Below are positions 27,201 to 40,998 of a stretch of DNA of 64,000 nucleotides, in pieces. Below the pieces are notes generated by a model. The model was not told where the DNA came from and ran no database searches. It worked only from the letters and a program-made list of their open reading frames with translations. Source of the DNA: Monomorium pharaonis (taxonomy: Eukaryota; Arthropoda; Insecta; Hymenoptera; Formicidae). Position numbers and translations under genes: made by a program. Numbering within the stretch: position 1 is the stretch's first letter; each line of letters opens with the position of its first letter. Location of the stretch: assembly GCF_013373865.1 (NCBI RefSeq), contig NC_050476.1, forward strand, positions 3,270,501 through 3,334,500, given 5' to 3'.

Positions 27201-30200
27201 ATGTGTGTATAATTATGTTTTAGTTTGCATATTTTTTGTAAAACTTTGGACATTGTCAAATAATAAAATAAATCTTCAATTTTTAAGTTTAGTTAAGTCT
27301 TTTAACGAACGTTAGTTTTTCAAATAGAACCGATAACGATTTCAAGTTGTTCGAATGCAACTACAGGATCTGACACCTGATTTTTGACGTTTAGTTATTC
27401 GATTGCTATATAGGTTTTGTACGTTTCCATCGCGTACACGCACATGTTCCATTAAACTTTTGCTTGAAAATTCGAAACGATTTTTTGATATTCCAAATAG
27501 TTTCGGGGATATTCGCCCATTACAGTTATTCCCTTCACTCACGTCTAAAAAAAGGCTCTACCTTGGATTGCATGCGCTGAACGTAAATATTTTTCTACAA
27601 AATCTAATATACCGACAAGTTAATATATTTTTACATTAATCATCCTTTACGTAAAATCGAATATTTACAAAAGTTCTTTCCTTCGAGCTAGAAATTCGTA
27701 TTTTGATTGCGCCATCGTCCCAAGCGATCTTTTTATATTTTGCTTCATATTTGCTTTAAACATGCATAATTCACTCTTCTCGTATGCGCGCGCGCGCGCG
27801 CACACACACCTAATGACGTATATAAATATAAGCATATAAAAATAAACCCAAAGGCGACCACGTAAATAATTTGTCGCATGCCTGTCTCTCGTAAACGGAG
27901 ACACAACAAAACAACCGCGGAGAGATCAATTTTGCCAACAAGGGGCGTCTTTTATTTTTCACGTGATTATTGGTGCGGGCCGATGTCGAGAGCTGAAAGT
28001 GAAAGCCGATCCGGCATTCTTCGATCGGCGTTCCGAGTTCCACAGAAACGAGCGGCACTCGAGTACGAGAGCGCGGATGCCAAGTACCGTAACTTGTACC
28101 GCGCAGAGATTGAATTATTTTTCTTTCAGAATAATTTCGCCATAAAATAAGACCGTTACGAGTGTGCATGCGCGTCCACACGTATGTGCGCACCCACCCA
28201 TACATACGTCTACCGCTCGCGGCATCATCCCTCTCGAAAGAGGCAAAATCTCTCGAGTTCTCTATCCCTCTATCTCTCTCCCTCTCCCTCTCTCTTTCTC
28301 TCTTCCAATCTCTCTCCTATCTCCCATCTCATTCTCCGCAGACGAGGCCACTCGAAGCGAGTAACGTCGCTATTTTCTCCCACGTCTCCTTATATTACAT
28401 TCTGGATACAGCCGCGGGGACGACGGCGGTGGAAGCTGAAAATTCCTTTCCTCTCCTGTTTCTGTCAGTGAATATCTTATCACAACACCATCGTTCCGCT
28501 TCCTCGAGATCGGCGGATCAACGCCAACAGTTTCGATACATCTGATTCGCAGTCTCTCTCTCATCCGTCGTCGATCTTCGTCCAGTCTCGCTCTGCACAA
28601 AACGGCCGGAAAGATCTGAGTATAGTTTTGACGTATTCCGGGATATCGCATCATGTTTTCGGATTGGCCATGGACACAGTTTGCAGTCGCGGGTTTCTCC
28701 GTTCGATGCAACCGCCATGCCGTCGGCGGATGCTGCACGTCCGATGCACCATCCAAGAGCATGACTCGGCGATGAGATGGTATTTGCAAACTTTGACTTT
28801 GCGCATGTTTCAATATTGCGCCACGTGCCGTGCCTGCGATACAGCTGAATGTTGTTCGCTTGAACTTCTCGTCCTTTTTTTCTCCGCCCCGCGCCTGCAC
28901 CGCAACCCGCACGGCAAGAGAGACGGTTTCTTGCTTATAAAAGTGTCTAGCGCCTCGTAATACTTTCCGCTTCGATTTGTGCTTCCCCCCCCCTCTCTCT
29001 CTCTCTCTCAGGCACCGTATTCCCCGGCTCGATTTTACGGTGCCAGCCCGATGGGAAAAATCGCCGGTACTTTCGTAAAATAAAGCCGGTGCATTGTTCT
29101 CGGGAGCAAGCAGAATGAATCAAGAAGAATGAATCTCTAGACTCTTTTATTGTAGGAAAATTGGACAACTCGGAAGATCAATTACGTAATTTTCCTCCAG
29201 AGGTAGAAAGATGATACGCGAAAATTTCCACGTAAACTTGCTGAGATCATGTAAGTTCTTTCAACATTAAATAATGAGATCGCGCGAGAATTCAAGCGGC
29301 CAAAAGTGAAAAGGGAACAAGTTCACTAACAATTATATAATTACCCACCAGATGTGACAGTTGAAGTTCTTAGATCTTAATGACATAATCGGAAATTAAG
29401 GGACGCTTTTATAACACGTAACGCGTTACGTACAAACTTCCCGCGTAGTAGTTATAATGCAGTTGATAAATGTGTAATTTCTCTCGTTATCTTAATGTTC
29501 ACATTTCAGTACAATATGCGTTATAAGCTACAGCTATGCTCAAATCACTTTGTATGAGGAATTTGCATTAAATACACATAGCTGCGCGCGCGTGAGTGCG
29601 TATTTCAGCTTATTGTAAGCTATGGTATGTTCATGGAAAGCCACGAACGAGGTATTCACAATATATTTTAGATTAATGCTATTGTGATGAAGAATTCATC
29701 AGCGCCTCTCCATAGTTGGCGTTTTGATGAATATTCATTATTATATTCCTCATTTATATCAGTCTTGTAACGTCCCGCAATTCTTATGCATAGAAACAAC
29801 TGGGTGCATCACCATCTACGTCAACGGGCTGCAATTTGGAACTTGACAGGAAATTAAAACTATACTTCACCATTCGAGATACGGTATTATGTGCGTCAAC
29901 AAGCCGTTAATCGCCGCTATTGCGCCGTCACGTGCATTTTAACGAGAGGCAACGAATCATGAACATCGAAGCACTACGTCTGCCCCGAGTGGCATAAAAT
30001 ATTTGTCAAAGCAACGCGCGCGCTAAGCCTCATATAAAATAACGATTTATCGGCGGGGCCGAATATTTATAACATTATTTTACGTTATGGAAATGGAAAG
30101 TTGAACGAACGATATTAGTTTCATAATCTCACTGCGACGTGGATGTATCGTTTGCACATGACGTATCACTGAAGCGCCAATAATGCATCGCGAAATATTT

Positions 30201-33200
30201 ATTTTAATCATCGTGCACAGGGATGTAATTGCGAAATGCGTTCAAATTTCGTATGCACAGTAAGCCTGATAATTATAATTTACGATATTCGTAATGCGAA
30301 ACCGTTGAATAGCCTCGGCATTTCATGCGTGATGTTCTTTTTTTTCCGGAAACAATTCGCAAAGTTGTTTTAGAATTATCCCCGATATTTCTTACGCCTT
30401 CCAAATGTTAAAGTCAGGTTTGAACAATACTAGATGCTTTATGTGTTTTTAATTACCCCACTTGAGGGAGATCGTCCCCAATCATTATTTTAAGTCTTCC
30501 ATTGTTCCCCGGTTATAAATTATTTAAGTTTACGCGCGACCTAACCACCTGATTTATAATTGCACCCGGGAGGAAACCGTTCTCCAGGGAACATTGATTG
30601 ATCAATAAAGGCGATTAATCTATTGTGTTAATCCATTACTACGTTTCGCCTATTCTGAAACCAATTTAATTCAATGAACGAATAATACCGTAATTCGTGA
30701 GAATTTACAATATAACTTTTAATGCTTATTACTTGATGCCTTACGGTTTGACCAGAGTTCACAATTTTAATATTCAACATTTTATTATCAAGATATCCAA
30801 TAATGAATATTAAAAAGTCGACAAAATTAAAGGTCTTCTTTCAAACATTTCACTGGAAAATTGCTCTATATCTGTGTTTTAAAAAATGTCATTAAAACTA
30901 CAATTGCGATATTCAGAAAGCTTCGTGCAATTTAACTTTTATTCAGGTAACTCGCTTCTAAATGTAAATGTCAACGATATTTTCCCTCTTTCTCTTGTAA
31001 GATTTTACTTAAAAAGTCCATCAGTTAAAATTTTATAAGGTATCTTATTGCTTGTGTAAGGCTTTCAGAACGCCCGATCTTAATTAGGAGCATAACGCGA
31101 AGCTTCTTTTGGTTCGCAGATGTGCCGAGCTTCTCCGAGCCGATTGGCAATGTGACCGCCGCTATCGGCAAAGAGGTCGCCCTCTCCTGTACCATCAAGA
31201 AAGTGGGAAATTACAAGGTAAGCAGCTGGTGAATTTTCACAAGAAACGCGACTCCATTCGGCGCGGCGCGTCGACGCTCGCGGCAGAGCAAGCACCGGGC
31301 GCTAATTAGCCGACTTGGAAACGCATAAGCGCACGTTGCTAGAGCGATAAGAGAATCTGAAATTCGGGTAATCCCGCGGAAATAAATGGGTCGCCCCGGG
31401 CTGGTTCTGGCAGATGTCAGCGTACCGGTGTCTTTTTGCGCGCTTCGCCCGCAGTTTCTTGTATTTTTCCGTGAGCGCGAGCTTCTCGCTCGTTCGCTCG
31501 AAATAAGCAAACGGTGGCAAAAAAAAATAAACGGTGATACAAACGACGGCGGGAAAACAGTTACACATGCCAATTTCTATTACAATAACTGCGCTAGAGG
31601 ATTAAAAGGCGGTCGAAGAGCGGCTTGTCCGCTTCGTGTTGCACTCGAACGTTTGTGTTCATTTACGCCGTATGTGCGCAAAAATATGTAAAATTAACAT
31701 TTTCTTTACGTTGTTTAAGCATGCGAGAAATTCAGTAACGCCCGAGTAAACCGAGGATAATTTTCTCTTGCGCGCAGTTGTACAGCATATGTTGCCCCGG
31801 GTTGCTGCTAATATGAAACATCGAGAAAATTTTTTTGTATTTTTCACATTGAGTCTCTTCCAAAAAATACTCGAGGAATAAAAAGAGCAAACAGCACCGA
31901 TATGATCGTAATATGTTTGGCAGCAATTTGCAACGCAAATGTATAAGGTATATTAAACAAGCCATGCGCAAAGGCCTGCTAGCGGCACAATTTTTATGTT
32001 TCGAGAGTCGAAATTGCCATTTCGTCCCTCAGTTTTTCATCGACCACACAATATCGAACGTGTTTATAATTGTGTGCCACTCAAATTGATTAATTAGAAT
32101 TTAAAGTTGAGTGCATGAACGAATGTGATGTACGATTTGCTGTAAAACTCGCGCTGAACATCGCGACGATGATTTTTCCCTCCTTTTTGGAATAAAGCTT
32201 TTACGTGCGATTAAACGCGTTAAAGCTCCGCATGTCACCATTAGTTTGTGTTATTTTAATCACAGGTTTAACGCGTGCTAACCTATATTTACGCGGCAGT
32301 CTATAAAATAAAATTCGATAACCGCAAATTTGTATGCGGATCGACTTTGCCAACTTGTAATACCGATGAATGCATCTTTTATTCATTTCAATTAATCACT
32401 AATTTTATAGTGGCGTCGATTGCGATATGTGAGATTGAGCAAAATTTGCAGAAAGAATTATATTGGACGACCTAAAATAAAATACGCAAAAAAATGGGAA
32501 TAATATATAATTAAATTTCGTTCCAAAATGTGCAACATTTAATCTGAAATATACACTACTGATGCCGGACTGTATTGATTTTACAAAATATAATAAACTC
32601 GAAGAAGTAAACGCAAAATAATATGCGACAATAAAAAAAATTGAAATTACTGAATACAATTCCACAAAACAATTAATACGTATCCAACAACAAATAGCGT
32701 GATCATAAAGGAACACAGTAGATGTAACAAATTTTAAAATGTAACCGATAAAATGAATTCAGCGCGTTTTTCCGTTGTTACAATATTATGCGCAAATAAA
32801 GAAAAAGTTAAATAAAGCGAAAAAATGGTTAATGGGACATTCAAATTTCACACAAAAAAGCTGAGTCAATGCTATAATATATCTCATGATTAATGAGAAA
32901 AATTAACAAGTCTCGCTTCTTCGTATGTTTTAAAGACTTTCCGTGTTAAATTTTGTATTTTCAGAATGCTGAGTAGCGCCTAAGCAGCTTAATTAAACAT
33001 TTAGATAATATAATACCCCCCCGATATTCGCAATACTGCTGTGGCGTTAATGTTCAGCCAGCGTAATTATCCTGTTTAATTTATTCTACAGCGTCTTGTA
33101 GTTTACGATTCAGTAATTTATTCGAAATACGAGATATGCGCGCGGATAACAACAATGCGCCTTCAACAATGCAAATCGCGAGCTTTCATGCATGGATTAT

Positions 33201-35750
33201 ATGCGCGATACTTCTATTCTATCTTTCTCTTTCTCTCTTTTATTACCACGTTCTATGTAGTTTTACATGGGCACAACAAAATCGAATACACTTCGTGGTT
33301 GGCCCAAAAACACTCTAGGCAATAGTTGTTTGCCGTTCGGCGTACGCACACAGTTAGCAATTTTTTTTATATATTTTTTTCGCATGCATGTACTATTTTT
33401 TATGCAATGCACCATATCCCAGCACTATGTCTCGTTGACAAACAGACTCGCATATTTGTACACCATGGATAGATAGTAATAAGAGCGCTTTATACACGTA
33501 GCTGCAAAGAAGTGTTGTAATAATAGTCCCTTTTAGCGAACAAACTATGCAGGCATAACGCCAGTTATTAAAGGTAAAATTTCAGAGAAATTTCGTAGAG
33601 TTTTACTCATGCTTCCTACATGCAAAATATAGTAAGATAATTCGAATCTTTTCCAGTATAAAATTTATGTTAAAAAAGGAAAAGTATAGAAACGTACAAA
33701 GTAAACGAAAAGTTCATCTATGAATAAAGAATATCGTTATCGATATGTGTAGATAGATATATATTTTATATAAATTATATATTAAAGAAACTGGAGAGTC
33801 AGATTGTTCGAAAACCTTTGATAACTTTCTGTCAACTGTAACGCACTCACTAAACGTATATAAGTGAAGTTTTAAAGAATATTTCTATAACATATAAAAA
33901 GTGAAAAAATATTTTTTATTAATAAATACTTATACAATATAAATGTATAGCTAAAGTATTCCAAATTTCTTTTTCGAGGTCTGACCGCTCCAAAAGAAAA
34001 AGTGTTGTTAAGCTTGCAAAAATGTAGCAGAAAAGGCACAACATTTTACTTATTTTGGTTAATAACTTTAACTGCTTTTATCTAAATATAAATTTTAGTA
34101 AAACGACTTCTCTTTTTAAAACAGCGCGAAAACTGGATAACAAGCAAATAGTTATTTGTTCATTGTGTACGCGTGTCGAGTAAAATATTAATGAAATATA
34201 AACATACACGCGACTGAAGATTTAGTCTTTGTTATAAAGCAAAATTGAAATTATGTAATTCGCACCAGTGCGTCAACTAACGCGTATCTAACTTTTGTCA
34301 ATGCGTCACTAGTTAAAACTTCGTGATACTTTACTTTCTTGCGCGTTTAACGTTTCATCATCGCGGCTCAAAACGTCGAACGTGTATGTAACGCAGCTCT
34401 CAAACTTTATTTCAAATGTTACAGGACAAAAAATTAAAAAAAAATTTTTCTTGAAAATGCCTTTCGAGATTGAAATTAATAAAATCATAGCTAAAATTTT
34501 ATGTAAACGCACAACCTCTATTTATTGTTTTATAGAAGCTATGTATTGAACTAATACGTAATATATAAGTTCATTTATATCTCCATCGAAAATCGATTCA
34601 TAACATATAATAACTATTACTTCTCTCAAAATTATGTACACTATTTTACACACACACACACACACATACACACACACACACATTATATACACATAAATAT
34701 AGATATCTTGTTTAATATATTTGTACATATTTAATATACATATATGTACATTTCCACCAATGTGGATTACTTTAACTTACTTATTACTTTTTTCTAGTTT
34801 TAAGAATTAAAGAAATATAAAAAGTAAATTAAATCAAAATTAAAGTTAAACTATATTGGTGGAAATAATCATAAGTGTGTGTTGCGCAGAAAATTTAGTC
34901 AAGATTTAGTATTTCTTTAGTATTTGCATTAGTTAAATTAGTTAGGTAAATACATAATCTGCTTGAAATGGTAAAGTTCAGAATACCGAGAATGATCAGA
35001 CGGAATATGTAATTTTCGACTTGATATAAATTCCCTATTTCTCTATTTCCGTTGAGTTAAAGTTTTAGTTGCCGATATCAATACTCTCCAAATTTATTTC
35101 ATGTTACATCACAGTTTCAAATGTTAATATGTAATAGAGCATATTCCTCAGCATATATTTGCAATTATATCATCAATAGTTGTAGTAACATTTCAAGACT
35201 AAATAGATTATAAAAAATGGAGTCAAAATTAAAACATCTTATAAAAATATAAGTAATAATTGTACAGTAATTTTTTAGTAAAATTATGGAATATGCGAAA
35301 TATTTCCTGTTATTTTATTTACGCTCATAACATACACACATTCAAAAATTAAAATTGTTTTCTTTTGTATTAATTCATATAACATTTAACATCAGAAAAT
35401 TATAGAAAGACTAAATACACGCAGACTTCTTTAAAAAAATTTTAGAAAAGAGAGATAGCAATTAATTTAAGAATTTTTTCCTACTGCATTGAATAAATAT
35501 ATGAAGAAATGCGGAGATCGTAAATATCTTTTTCTAATTTTTATCGTCATGTAAACATACTGAAATTCTTTCATGATATTTATGAGAAATGTATTCACAG
35601 TATGTGAATATGAATATAAAACTTATACTAAGATTCTTTCATGAGAAATAGAAGTTTTATATAAACAAGTTCTAATTACTTTTAATCTAAGGTTATAATT
35701 ATTTTTCTATTTTATCATTTACTTTTTTATCATTTAAACACACACACACA

Positions 35751-35782
<32 letters not shown>

Positions 35783-38700
35783 CTATCTCTAATCATCGAG
35801 CAAAACTTAGTTAAAAAATGCATACATTAAATGTACCATTTATTATTGACATTAAGATTAATGATTAAAAAAAATTAGCTAAATATTATTTAATTTTTGA
35901 TATAATTTTATGATATTCTTAACTTCTGTTCTTAAACATTTTCTTTGCAATTTATGCATGAATTTATAAATCAATAATTCTGTAAATTCCAAGATAAAAC
36001 ATTTTAAACTAATTCTAACCCATTTTATTTGAGGTAATATATCTTTTCGCGCGTTTCACACATTTAATACACGCGTTCATATATAACTCTCGCACAATAG
36101 ATACCAGATCTATTATATTACCTCAAAGCAAAATAAAAAATACTTCGACACTCACCAATATGATGCACAGCAGTGGAGTAACACCGATTATGATAAACTG
36201 TAAAATATAAGCATAAATTACAATAATGCTCAAAATAATTAATTTAAAAAAATTATTATAAAATAAATAATAAGCTATTCACCTTAAAGATGCCCCACTG
36301 GTACCCGATGTCTCTCCCAGATCTCCTCCTCTCAGGATGACATAGTTGAAAGATTCGTCACACATGCCCAACACTGGTAAAAACAATCACGATTAATTAT
36401 AATCAAGCAATTCTGTTATTAATTCTCAGAACGCAATAATCATCCAATATTTTGCACTCGTAATTTTACTACTAATTGTGAAAAATATTGAAGAAAGCCC
36501 GATTGGCCAGATTAAGATTTGCTCGAAACGCATGTTTCGGAAAATGTACACATGTTAAATGTTGGAAAATTTTAATAAATCACAGATGCACATATGTTAT
36601 GCTATTGTTAGTATATAAAGTACCACGATATGCGCGCATGGAACTAATTAAGCATACTTATTAAATAAACACATTGCAATGCCGTTGTATTCGGAATTAA
36701 TTGGTTCCATGCCTGCGATACGATATCGATGATTACGAAACATGACTTGAAAGATAATGCAAAACAATAGAGCTGCGTTGTTGTTTGCCATCCAGCAGAA
36801 TTCTGCCATGAAAATGATAAACAAAACGATCTTGTGTAAATACCGCAATATATCAGTCAATTTGTCGCAGCAAAAATATTTTATATGCAATGAAATACAT
36901 GTACGCGGAACACTCAATTTTTTAAATTTTAAACGAATTTTGAACAGATAGATTAATGTTACCGTATTATATCACGGCTTTCCATTACTTGAATTCGACG
37001 TCAAACAACTTGAAAATTAATGCAATAAGGCTCGAACGACGAAGGATTTTAACGTACCGTCAATGTACGTACGCGAAATACATATCACTGATAATTATTG
37101 AAACGCGGAATTAAACGCGATTGTACTTACTAATTAAAAACGCGTCGCTCCGAATCGAGCCACATCTGCAAATGCATGTGCGTCCCGTTAATGACCGAAA
37201 AATTGGAACAACAACGTCGGCAATTTCATCCCGATACCGTGCAATACGACGCTATTAATGAAATTGAGTTGAAGACTAATTAAGACGCGATAAGCTGTTC
37301 GGAAATATACAATCGAATTCAATTATATATACATGTAGTACATAAATCTAAAATGCACATGTTAATAATACTACTCTCCGTTTATATTTGATCCATTTGA
37401 TCCGATAATATTATTCTATGCTTTCAATCCAAAAAATAATAGATGATATATTTAACATTCAGATAATGAACAAAACACGAGGTACATTTAAATCATTAAA
37501 AAGTATCCATTAAAAAAATAATGTTCGCATGTAAATTTCGCAATAGAATAATTTATAACTCTTTATTCAACTTCAACTTCTGCAACCAATCAAATCGAGC
37601 GAAATATCTTCGATAAATAGCTATCATGTCGGTAAGCTTATGAATCGTTGATTGCCGGTCAATTACATTCATTATAATTAATCTCTTAGAGAGATTAATC
37701 GTGTTTTCTTCTTCCTGTCGGGATCATAATTTTAAAAAATAACGCGCTGACATGAAAAGTAATTCGTGTTGTTACTTTCTCACTTGCCACGCAAATAATA
37801 AAATAAAATATATAGACAGTACACATATGACATGTGCACGCCGTCGAATTACTGTAATAGTTATATTAACAAATTCACAAAGGTATATAATAGAATTCAA
37901 TTCTGCAAAATTTAGCATGAAGTTTAAAGTGAGTTTTATAAAATAAATGTATACATAAAAATGATTATTTTTTATATTTAAAATTTATTTCAATAAATTC
38001 CATTATCACTAATTCTTTAACGTTTATTTTTAAAAATCTGACTATATTTTAATTTAAAAAATATTTATTTAAATAAAATTATTTTAATATTACTTTATCC
38101 AAAATATTTGTTTCGAAAAAAAAAGTAATAATTTTAAAACGATAAAACAAGAATTATGCTTTTAATAAAATAACTTTGAGTAATAAATAACAATTTAAAT
38201 TTATTTCGTTAATTTATTAAGTTCACACAATAAAAAGTAACTAATGAATATTAGATATAATTGTTTCCATATTGTTTTTCTAAAAAGAAAATAATTATGT
38301 AATTTTTATTAATTGTTATTAAAGAAAAAAAATTAACTATATATGTATATAAATAATAGTTACAGTTTTTATTTCCTCTTTCTAATGAAATAGAATTATA
38401 TGTAGTAACGAGGATTGATATTTATATAAATTTTTCTTACAATACACATTGAATTAAATGAGCTTATTAGACATTATTATGTAATTGAAAAAAAATTTGA
38501 TAATATATGTAAAAAAACATTTCCAAGACTTTCATTTGAATTTTATAAATTAACATTAATTTATAAAATTTATTTTCACAGGAAATGTAAAACACATATA
38601 AAAGCGAGTTTTGTATTTGCTAAATTTTGTACTTGATGCTAAAAGATATACAAAAAATACTTATGGCTACGGGATAATCTAAATCATTTATGCGTATTTT

Positions 38701-40967
38701 ATATTTTGAGCTAATCGGATGTCTTTCCATAAAAGATTTATTCATCGAATTGCCAATTAACAAAGAGGCTGACTCTAAAAGACGATCATAATGAACGAAA
38801 GGAAATGGAGGCAGCTACCGACACAAAAGTACGATCCTAAAAGCGTGCAATTTTCAGGAGATTATAAAACGCCTTTCGCGACAAGTAGATAAAAATTCGC
38901 ACGCGCACACAGTCGCACAGGCACACAACACTCTGATCTACACTTTAACAGCGGCTCTTTCTCTCAGCGCTTTATCTTCGCGGAGTTCCTCAGTGTTTTC
39001 TTACTATTCTTGTGCTCGTCTCGACCGATCTTTCTAAAGCCTTCCTAAACGAAAAAAAGGCACCGACAAGCTTGAAGCTTTTAGTATCCGCGGCACCCTT
39101 TCAAGGAAGTAAAACGAGGCAAATCGCCGAGATGCAGGGCGGTAGACTTGTGTCTACCTCTTTTTCCCTCCCCTGTCGACGCGAAAGACGGATCAAGAAA
39201 AAAATGGACGGTGATATCTTCTGTGAGGTGTACGTGACGGCTCTGATCCCTTAAACGTTCTCATTTGCGCCGTCGCGAAAGTCGAAACGCGCGCTCGAAA
39301 GAAATCAAAGCGATTCTACCGTATTTCAGCGCGAAGGGAGACTAAGCGTGAAGCAGGATATTCGCACCATTTTCTCTGAACTTCTCGCTACAATCTCGCA
39401 TCTGAAATGCACCCAGGAGTCTCATTAATTTTTCTATTTTTAAATCCGTCAGATATTAAAACGTATTTTTATATATCAATAGCAATAAACTTTAATTCGT
39501 TATTCGATCAGAGTAACAGAACACTGTTACTCTAGACTTTACTGTCTACACATAATTATGGATGTTGGCCAGCTCAAAGCGGATTAAATCAATTCACATA
39601 AGATCATCTATTATCGAGAGGACTAATAGCGAAATAGGATAGACGTGTACACTTGGACCGGTGAAGCACAATAGCAAATATCCGATAAACATAAATCCAC
39701 GAAAGCTTCCCGATATCCGTACATAATCCAATTATACTTCAGACGATTTACGCGAAATAGGCGAAGATTGGGATCGTAAATGAATGTGAATACAGTAATA
39801 TGAATAGCGGCGTTTTCAGAAGCGCGTCAAGACGAATTTAGTTGCTTATGACGATTCATTTATCACCGTCAACCTTCTCTCTCACGAGAGATATCGTCCT
39901 TTATAGTTGAACGAAGTTGCAAGTTTACTAAGTCATATCTCACTGCCCGCTCAAGAGAATGTTCACTTCCTTATTGTTCAGTGAACTTAACACGGGTTAT
40001 GTAACGTAGTCGCGACAGAAACACTTCTTTCTCATATCATCACGTAACGCAATCACGAAACATTTTGTAAAACGCAATTTTGCCGCTACTGACGTTAAAG
40101 ACACTATGCTAGAAATATTGTTGCCTATATTGCGGTTTATTACACGCATCAAGTTGTTTTATTTATTTCTCTTTAAGAGAATATACACTGTATACGCAAT
40201 AATTAGCGAATTCTCGTTTCGTTAATATTAACAGGCTTGTGTATATAGTTATTATAATTACGATCACTATAATAACGATTTTGCTTAGTAAACAAGAAGA
40301 CAGTGTATAATTCCTTTTTGCGAAGGAATTATACACTGTCCTCTTGTTTACCAAGCAAGACCGTTAGGACGAAGATAGTTTCGTCGCTCATCTTCTTGCC
40401 TTTCCTCCTTACTACCTCCTTACCAGTTCCACTATCGACAATGTACGATGAGAAACTTCGATAGCGTCTCTCCTTTTTCGTTCCTTCACCCTGGTTCCTC
40501 CCGCCCTTGCGGCAACCTACATCCCTGGCTGGTCCTACCGACATTTCCATCAAGCATCGATGAACGAGGAGCATTTTCAGAAATACCGAAAACGAGAACG
40601 GAGGTGTGTAGCTAGACAGCATCAGACTGTTGATAAAGGGGCGGCGGGGAAACGCGAACAGGCAGGATCGGGAAGAAGAGAGGGAGCGCGAGTTGGCCGA
40701 AGTGGTGTTTCCCCAGGGTAAGCATGAGCATATACTTGCCCGGGGCTTATTCAGACAAATCGGTGATTGCTGCGGAGGCGAGCGAAAGGGTAGCCCGCCG
40801 CCGCCGTCACCACCACCAGCATTCTCACTAACACCACTAACACATCAGTCGCACATTGCCATCAGCACACCGCACCGAGGTACCTCGTGCCACAAACACG
40901 TTGCGCTTGCCTTCGGCACAACGATAGAACGAGACACACGAAAATCCGCTGCGCTTGCGAGGAAGGG

Positions 40968-40998
<31 letters not shown>

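Larger units (their letters stand above)
10792..31119 (+). other. Intron 1 of the DIP-like gene (20.3 kb)
   Basis: A mosaic of AT-rich sequence and GC/CpG-rich islands at about 16.4-19.1, 24.4-24.9 and 28.0-29.1 kb. The islands carry open frames of up to 180 codons (28370-28912, minus) without family motifs or splice context. Microsatellites are listed separately. An imperfect inverted match around GTTAAGGAG lies at about 23.41-23.50 kb. No nested gene could be supported. Confidence 0.7.

Noticed and set aside
28370..28912. 180-codon minus-strand open frame
   Set aside because: It lies in a GC-rich intronic island where stop codons are rare, shows no domain or motif, and overlaps plus-strand frames of similar length. 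Length alone is not enough.
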